A DNA stretch of 64,000 bases from Rhodococcus_G sp042754225 (GTDB lineage: Bacteria > Actinomycetota > Actinomycetes > Mycobacteriales > Mycobacteriaceae): assembly GCF_042754225.1 (NCBI RefSeq), contig NZ_JBHZAH010000005.1:31316-95315 (forward strand), written 5' to 3'. Under the pieces are notes generated by a model. The model was not told where the DNA came from. It saw only the letters and a program-made list of their open reading frames with translations, and did no database searches. Shown here piece by piece: positions 59,968 through 64,000 of the stretch. A program made the translations under genes and the position numbers. Position 1 is the first letter of the stretch. The number at the start of each line of letters is the position of its first letter.

Positions 59968-60849
59968 ATGACGACGCCTACGGTTTCGTTCGACGCGTCG
60001 GGACTCGGCGTCTGGACCGACGAGGAGCGTTTCGAGGTCACGGCCGAGCGGATCGCCGAGTACGCGGCGGCCACCAACGATCCGATCGAGCGGCACCTGC
60101 GCGGCGAGATCGCCCCGCCGGTGTTCGCGGTGGTGCCCGCCTTCTTCTCGATGGCCCCCGCCGCCCTGTCGGTGGCGCCGGTCGAGTTGCTCATGAAGCT
60201 GGTGCACGGCGAGCAGGACTTCCACTTCCACCGCCCGATCTATCCCGGCGACACCCTGGTGGTGCGCGCCAAGCCGATCGGCTTCGAGGGCAGGGACAAC
60301 GGGTCAACCGTGGTCGTGTACGTCGAGACCCGCACGGACACGGGCGAACTGGTCAACGAACAGTGGATGACCGCGTTCTTCCGGAAGGTCGACGCCGGCC
60401 CCGGCCTCGGCGACGCGGCGCCCGGCCACAAGTTCGACGAGGCGCTGCGCCGGCAGGCGCCGAGCGTCGAGCTGCGCCAGCACATCGACAAGGACCAGAC
60501 GTTCCGGTACTCGCCTGCCTCGGGTGATCCGATGCCGATCCACCTCGACGACGAGATCGCGCGCATGTCCGGACTGCCCGGGATCATCAACCACGGCCTG
60601 TGCACGATGGCGTTCACGTCCTGGGCCGCGCTCACCGAACTCGCCGGCGGTACGACCGAACGACTGCGGCGCCTCGCGGTTCGGTTCGCCAAACCGGTTC
60701 TGCCCGAACAGGACATCGAGACCCGGTTCTGGAAGTCCGACTCCGAGGTGGGCACGGGGAATCTCGGCTGCACCACCTATGCGTACGAGACCACCGTCGG
60801 CGACGACCTGGTCGTCAAGGACGGTCTCGCCGTCATCTCCGACAGCTGA
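59968..60849 (+). CDS. MaoC-family two-domain enoyl-CoA hydratase
   Basis: A 293-residue double-hotdog hydratase. The C-terminal half carries the hydratase-2 signature YSPASGDPMPIHLDDEIARMSGLPGIINHG with catalytic Asp and His; the N-terminal half is structural. Known: (R)-specific or steroid-type enoyl-CoA hydration. It is preceded by a GCGCG spacer without a strong ribosome site, so coupling to the SRPBCC gene is likely. It supplies the hydration step of the operon. Confidence 0.88.
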   Translation: MTTPTVSFDASGLGVWTDEERFEVTAERIAEYAAATNDPIERHLRGEIAPPVFAVVPAFFSMAPAALSVAPVELLMKLVHGEQDFHFHRPIYPGDTLVVRAKPIGFEGRDNGSTVVVYVETRTDTGELVNEQWMTAFFRKVDAGPGLGDAAPGHKFDEALRRQAPSVELRQHIDKDQTFRYSPASGDPMPIHLDDEIARMSGLPGIINHGLCTMAFTSWAALTELAGGTTERLRRLAVRFAKPVLPEQDIETRFWKSDSEVGTGNLGCTTYAYETTVGDDLVVKDGLAVISDS

Positions 60850-60884
60850 ATCCGCTGTCACCACATTTTGAGGAGGCCTCACCA

Positions 60885-61754
60885 ATGGGAAGCTTGGACG
60901 GACGGGTCGCGATCATCACCGGCGCGGGGCGCGGCATCGGCCGCGAGCACGCGCTGCTGTTCGCGGGTGAGGGCGCCAGCGTCGTGGTCAACGACCTCGG
61001 CGGGGCCAACGACGGGACCGGCGCGGACGCCGGACCGGCGCAGCAGGTGGTGGACGAGATTGTCGCGGCCGGCGGCACGGCCGTCGCGAACACCGACAAC
61101 GTGGCCGACTGGGCCGGCGCCGCGGCGCTCGTCGACCAGGCCGTGCGCGAGTTCGGCGGTCTCGACGTGCTCGTGAACAACGCCGGCATCCTGCGGGACG
61201 CGTTCATCGCGGGCATGGAGGAGAGCCAGTGGGACGCGGTCGTCGCCGTGCACCTCAAGGGCCACGCCGCCACGTTGCACCACGCGGCCGCCCACTGGAA
61301 GGCGCGGAGCAAGGCCGGCGAGTCCGTCAACGCCTCGGTGGTCAACACCGCCTCCGCCTCGGGCACGTTCATGCCCAACGCCGGTCAGGGCAACTACGGG
61401 GCGGCGAAGGCCGGTATCGCGGCGTTGACCCTGGTCGCGGCGGACGAACTCGAGCGCTACGGGGTGCGGGTCAACGCGATCGCCCCGATCGCGCGCACCC
61501 GGCTGACGCTGGCCACCCCCGGTATGGGCGCGCTGTTCGCGGCCGAGGTACCCGAGGGGGAGTTCGACGCGTTCGCGCCGGCGAACATCTCCCCGCTGGT
61601 GGCGCGGCTCGCGTCGGCCGACTGCAAGCTCACCGGCAAGGTGTACGCGGTCCAGGGTGGCGCCGTCACCGAACTGATCAACTGGCAGGGCGGCGAGACC
61701 ATCGAATCCGAGGGGCCCTGGACCGTCGACGACCTCGCCGTCCGGCTGGGCTGA
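60885..61754 (+). CDS. SDR-family 3-hydroxyacyl-CoA dehydrogenase-like
   Basis: A 289-residue short-chain dehydrogenase. Cofactor-binding TGAGRGIGREHA, NNAG (NNAGILRD), catalytic Ser in NTASASGTF, and YxxxK as YGAAKAG. The opening GSLDGRVAIITGAGRGIGR and the C-terminus resemble the dehydrogenase half of peroxisomal multifunctional enzymes (HSD17B4 type), which act on (R)-3-hydroxyacyl-CoA and so pair well with a MaoC hydratase. A clear AGGAGG precedes the ATG. Confidence 0.9.
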   Translation: MGSLDGRVAIITGAGRGIGREHALLFAGEGASVVVNDLGGANDGTGADAGPAQQVVDEIVAAGGTAVANTDNVADWAGAAALVDQAVREFGGLDVLVNNAGILRDAFIAGMEESQWDAVVAVHLKGHAATLHHAAAHWKARSKAGESVNASVVNTASASGTFMPNAGQGNYGAAKAGIAALTLVAADELERYGVRVNAIAPIARTRLTLATPGMGALFAAEVPEGEFDAFAPANISPLVARLASADCKLTGKVYAVQGGAVTELINWQGGETIESEGPWTVDDLAVRLG

Positions 61755-61759
61755 CGGGC

Positions 61760-63961
61760 ATGGCGCGCAACAGTTACGAGCTCGGCGTCGGGCTGAGCGA
61801 GGAGCACGCGGCGTTGGCGGACTCGGTACGTTCGTTCGCCGAGCGGACCGTCACCGCCGAGCGGATTCGCACGGCCGTCGAGGCCGAAACGGAGGCCAAG
61901 TTCCCCGAGTTCTGGCCCGCGTTGGTCGGGCAGGACCTGCTGGGTCTGGCGGTCGCGGAGCAACAGGGCGGGCTCGGTGCCGGTCTGCTCACCCTCGCGG
62001 TGGCGCTCGAGGCGCTCGGACGCACCGCGGCGCCGGGTCCGTTCCTGCCGACGGTGCTCGCGAGCGCCGTGCTCTCGGCGGCCGACTCCAAGGCAGGCAT
62101 CGAGGTGTTGCCCGGCCTGCTCGACGGGTCGCGCACCGCGGCGGTCGCGCTCGGCGAGCCGTTTCACGTGGAACCCGAGCCGGGTGGCTACCGACTCACC
62201 GGCGTCGCGGATGCGGTGCTCGGCGGCGAGCATGCCGACGTGCTACTGCTTCCGGCCGCGATCGGCGACGAGACACGTTGGGTAGTAGTCGATTCGGCTG
62301 ATGTGGCCGTCGCCGCGCAGGACAGCATCGACGTCCTGCGTGGTTCGGCGCGCGTGCAGGCGGGCGGTGTCCGGTTCGACGCCGGTCGAGTGCTCGACGG
62401 ACTCGACGAGCGCCGCGTTCGCTCGATCGCGGCGGTCGTGCTCGGCGCGGAGGCGGTCGGCGTGATGTCCTGGTGCGTGTCCACGGCGTCGGAGTACGCC
62501 AAGACCCGCGTGCAGTTCGGCCGGCCGATCGGACAGTTCCAGGGCGTCAAGCACAAGTGCGCACACATGGGCATCGCCCTGGAGAAGGCCCGCGCGGTGG
62601 TGTGGGACGCGGCGTCGGCACTCGACAGTGGCGACGACACAGCGGATTTCGCGGCGGACGTGGCGGCGGTGATCGTGCCGGACGCGGCCGTCCGGGTGGC
62701 ACAGGACTGCATCCAGGTGCACGGCGGCATCGGGTTCACCTGGGAGCACGATGCGCATCTGTACTACCGCCGTGCGCTGTCGCTGCGGGGCGTGCTCGGC
62801 ACTCGGGAGGACCGGACGAACCGGGTCGCCGAGCAGGCCCTGGCCGGGGTGACCCGGGCGTCGGTCCTCGAACTGCCGGACGCGGCCGAGGAGATCCGGG
62901 TCGGGCTGCGGGCCGAGCTGGCGCCGATCGCGGCGATCGACGACGAGGACGACCAACTGGTCGCGCTCGGTGACGGCGGGTGGGTGCAGCCGCACCTGCC
63001 CGCGCCGTACGGACGCGGTGCCGGACCGCTCGAGCAGATCGTCATCGCGCAGGAGATCAAGGCCGCGGGCATCGCGATGCCGCAACTGCTGATGGGCGGC
63101 TGGGCCGTCTCCGCGGTGGTCGGACACGGAAGCGAACAGCAGAAGCGCGACCTGGTGGTCCCGACGCTGCGCGGGGATCTCGTGTGGTGCCAGCTGTTCT
63201 CGGAGCCGGGCGCGGGTTCGGACCTGGCGTCGCTCCGCACCGAGGCGGAGAAGGTCGACGGCGGTTGGAAGGTCACCGGTCAGAAGATCTGGACCACGGT
63301 CGCCCAGTTCGCGGACTGGGCGATGCTCATCGCGCGCACCGATCCGTCCCGGCCCAAGCACGAGGGCATCACATACTTCGTGCTGGACATGTCCACCCCG
63401 GGGGTGACGGTGCGGCCGTTGCGGGAGATGACGGGCTCGGCCCTGTTCAACGAGGTGTTCCTGGACGGGGTCTTCATTCCCGACGAGAACGTGGTCGGCG
63501 AGGTGAACGACGGCTGGCACGTCGCGCGGACCACCCTCGCCGGCGAGCGGGTGGCGCTGAGCCAGAAGATGGAGGCCTACGCCAGCGACGCGGACCTGCT
63601 GCAGTTCGCGAGCGGCCGCGAGCTCGGTCCGGTCGGGAAGTACCACTTCGGCGAGCTGATCGCTGAGAGTCAGGCCGTCGACCTGATCGGTTCCCGGATC
63701 GTGCTCAAGCAGCTGTCGGGCGCGGACGTGAGCACCACGTCGTCCGTCGGCAAGCTGCTGGGTATGGGCCTGGGGCAGTCGATCTCGGAGTTCGTGGTCG
63801 CCGAGCTGGGGGCGGCCGGCGCGGTGGCGGTGCCGGGCCAGCCGAGTGACAAGGCGATGGAACAGCTCATCGCGGGCCGCGCGACCACCATCTACGGCGG
63901 TACCACCGAGGTACAGCTGAACGTGATCGGTGAGCGAATGCTGGGGCTGCCCAGGGACTGA
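61760..63961 (+). CDS. fused two-domain acyl-CoA dehydrogenase
   Basis: A 733-residue protein with two acyl-CoA dehydrogenase units (about 10-375 and 385-733). The first keeps the EYAKTRVQFGRPIGQFQ helix motif and QVHGGIGFTWEHD, but lacks a clear FAD/substrate middle-domain motif. The second keeps QLFSEPGAGSDLASL and WKVTGQKIWTT, and YGGTTEVQ near its end, but not the RxQFGxPI motif. The two halves thus look complementary, as in fused alpha/beta FadE heterodimers. Starts 6 bases after the SDR stop. It supplies the first oxidation step and ends the operon. Confidence 0.9.
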   Translation: MARNSYELGVGLSEEHAALADSVRSFAERTVTAERIRTAVEAETEAKFPEFWPALVGQDLLGLAVAEQQGGLGAGLLTLAVALEALGRTAAPGPFLPTVLASAVLSAADSKAGIEVLPGLLDGSRTAAVALGEPFHVEPEPGGYRLTGVADAVLGGEHADVLLLPAAIGDETRWVVVDSADVAVAAQDSIDVLRGSARVQAGGVRFDAGRVLDGLDERRVRSIAAVVLGAEAVGVMSWCVSTASEYAKTRVQFGRPIGQFQGVKHKCAHMGIALEKARAVVWDAASALDSGDDTADFAADVAAVIVPDAAVRVAQDCIQVHGGIGFTWEHDAHLYYRRALSLRGVLGTREDRTNRVAEQALAGVTRASVLELPDAAEEIRVGLRAELAPIAAIDDEDDQLVALGDGGWVQPHLPAPYGRGAGPLEQIVIAQEIKAAGIAMPQLLMGGWAVSAVVGHGSEQQKRDLVVPTLRGDLVWCQLFSEPGAGSDLASLRTEAEKVDGGWKVTGQKIWTTVAQFADWAMLIARTDPSRPKHEGITYFVLDMSTPGVTVRPLREMTGSALFNEVFLDGVFIPDENVVGEVNDGWHVARTTLAGERVALSQKMEAYASDADLLQFASGRELGPVGKYHFGELIAESQAVDLIGSRIVLKQLSGADVSTTSSVGKLLGMGLGQSISEFVVAELGAAGAVAVPGQPSDKAMEQLIAGRATTIYGGTTEVQLNVIGERMLGLPRD

Positions 63962-63971
63962 GCGGCTACGC

Positions 63972-64000
63972 CGCAGTGGTGCGGTTACGGAGTCCCGAGA
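63972..64000. repeat. second copy of the 26.1-kb palindrome arm (cut by window end)
   Basis: 63972-63994 is identical, on the opposite strand, to 26147-26169. Like that copy it directly follows a gene end. The complementary arm would lie beyond the window, so this is probably half of a terminator-like palindrome. Confidence 0.6.

Overview
The window looks like chromosomal DNA of a mycolic-acid-containing actinobacterium, most likely Rhodococcus or a close relative. It is GC-rich throughout, uses many GTG and TTG starts, and overlaps genes tightly. It carries mycobacterial/rhodococcal families: LigC with Prim-PolC, an MmpL transporter, an LCP-LytR_C protein, an L,D-transpeptidase, UgpAEBC in mycobacterial order, a Zmp1-like M13 peptidase, and proteins of the 'alternate signal-mediated export' (RER_14450) type. 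I saw no rRNA, tRNA, CRISPR array, IS element or prophage. Genus assignment is inference; no search was run.

Layout. 1-3013: a minus-strand operon with a response regulator, a sensor kinase and a second, kinase-like membrane protein. 3014-8540: divergently, a SipW-type export locus with two cassettes, each holding an RER_14450-type protein, a TasA-like protein and a SipW-type signal peptidase. In the first cassette the peptidase is fused to its own SipW-type signal segment and a long exported Thr-rich tail. 8541-10301: a VOC protein with an apparent double frameshift and a secreted Ig-repeat protein. 10772-17925: CorA, dodecin, LigC/Prim-PolC, HdeD-like protein, serine hydrolase and L,D-transpeptidase. 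18004-22315: ugpAEBC importer. 22290-26146: TetR regulator, ABC exporter and DUF2252 protein. 26178-31404 (minus): M13 peptidase and four secreted or membrane proteins, including an intradiol-dioxygenase-like lipoprotein. 31518-36467 (minus): two double-hotdog thioesterase-like proteins, three pirins and a small protein. 36654-40924: two-component system and MmpL. 41046-43385: quinone oxidoreductase, divergent TetR and DedA. 43390-49314: LCP protein, CtaG-like protein, YhgE-like protein, SIMPL lipoprotein and DUF5996. 49436-53518: monoacylglycerol lipase, Tat-exported phospholipase C and epoxide hydrolase. 53576-58178: RibH2-type lumazine synthase, acyltransferase, VOC protein, rhodanese, small secreted protein, DUF5313 with an OhrR-like MarR regulator, and TetR. 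58288-63961: an operon with thiolase, SRPBCC, MaoC hydratase, SDR dehydrogenase and fused acyl-CoA dehydrogenase.

How genes may work together. The strongest candidate for something new is 79-8540. A two-component system with an extra membrane partner faces two peptidase/substrate export cassettes. The two RER_14450-type genes share a nearly identical leader, and one peptidase appears to carry its own substrate. By analogy with TasA/SipW of Bacillus this could build a surface fibre or matrix, but that is inference. A second theme is lipid scavenging: phospholipase C, monoacylglycerol lipase and Ugp import could take host or environmental phospholipids apart, while the 58-64 kb operon encodes every step of one beta-oxidation round. 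Several palindromes in promoter regions (22.9, 34.2, 36.1, 55.7 and 58.2 kb) suggest local one-component regulation.
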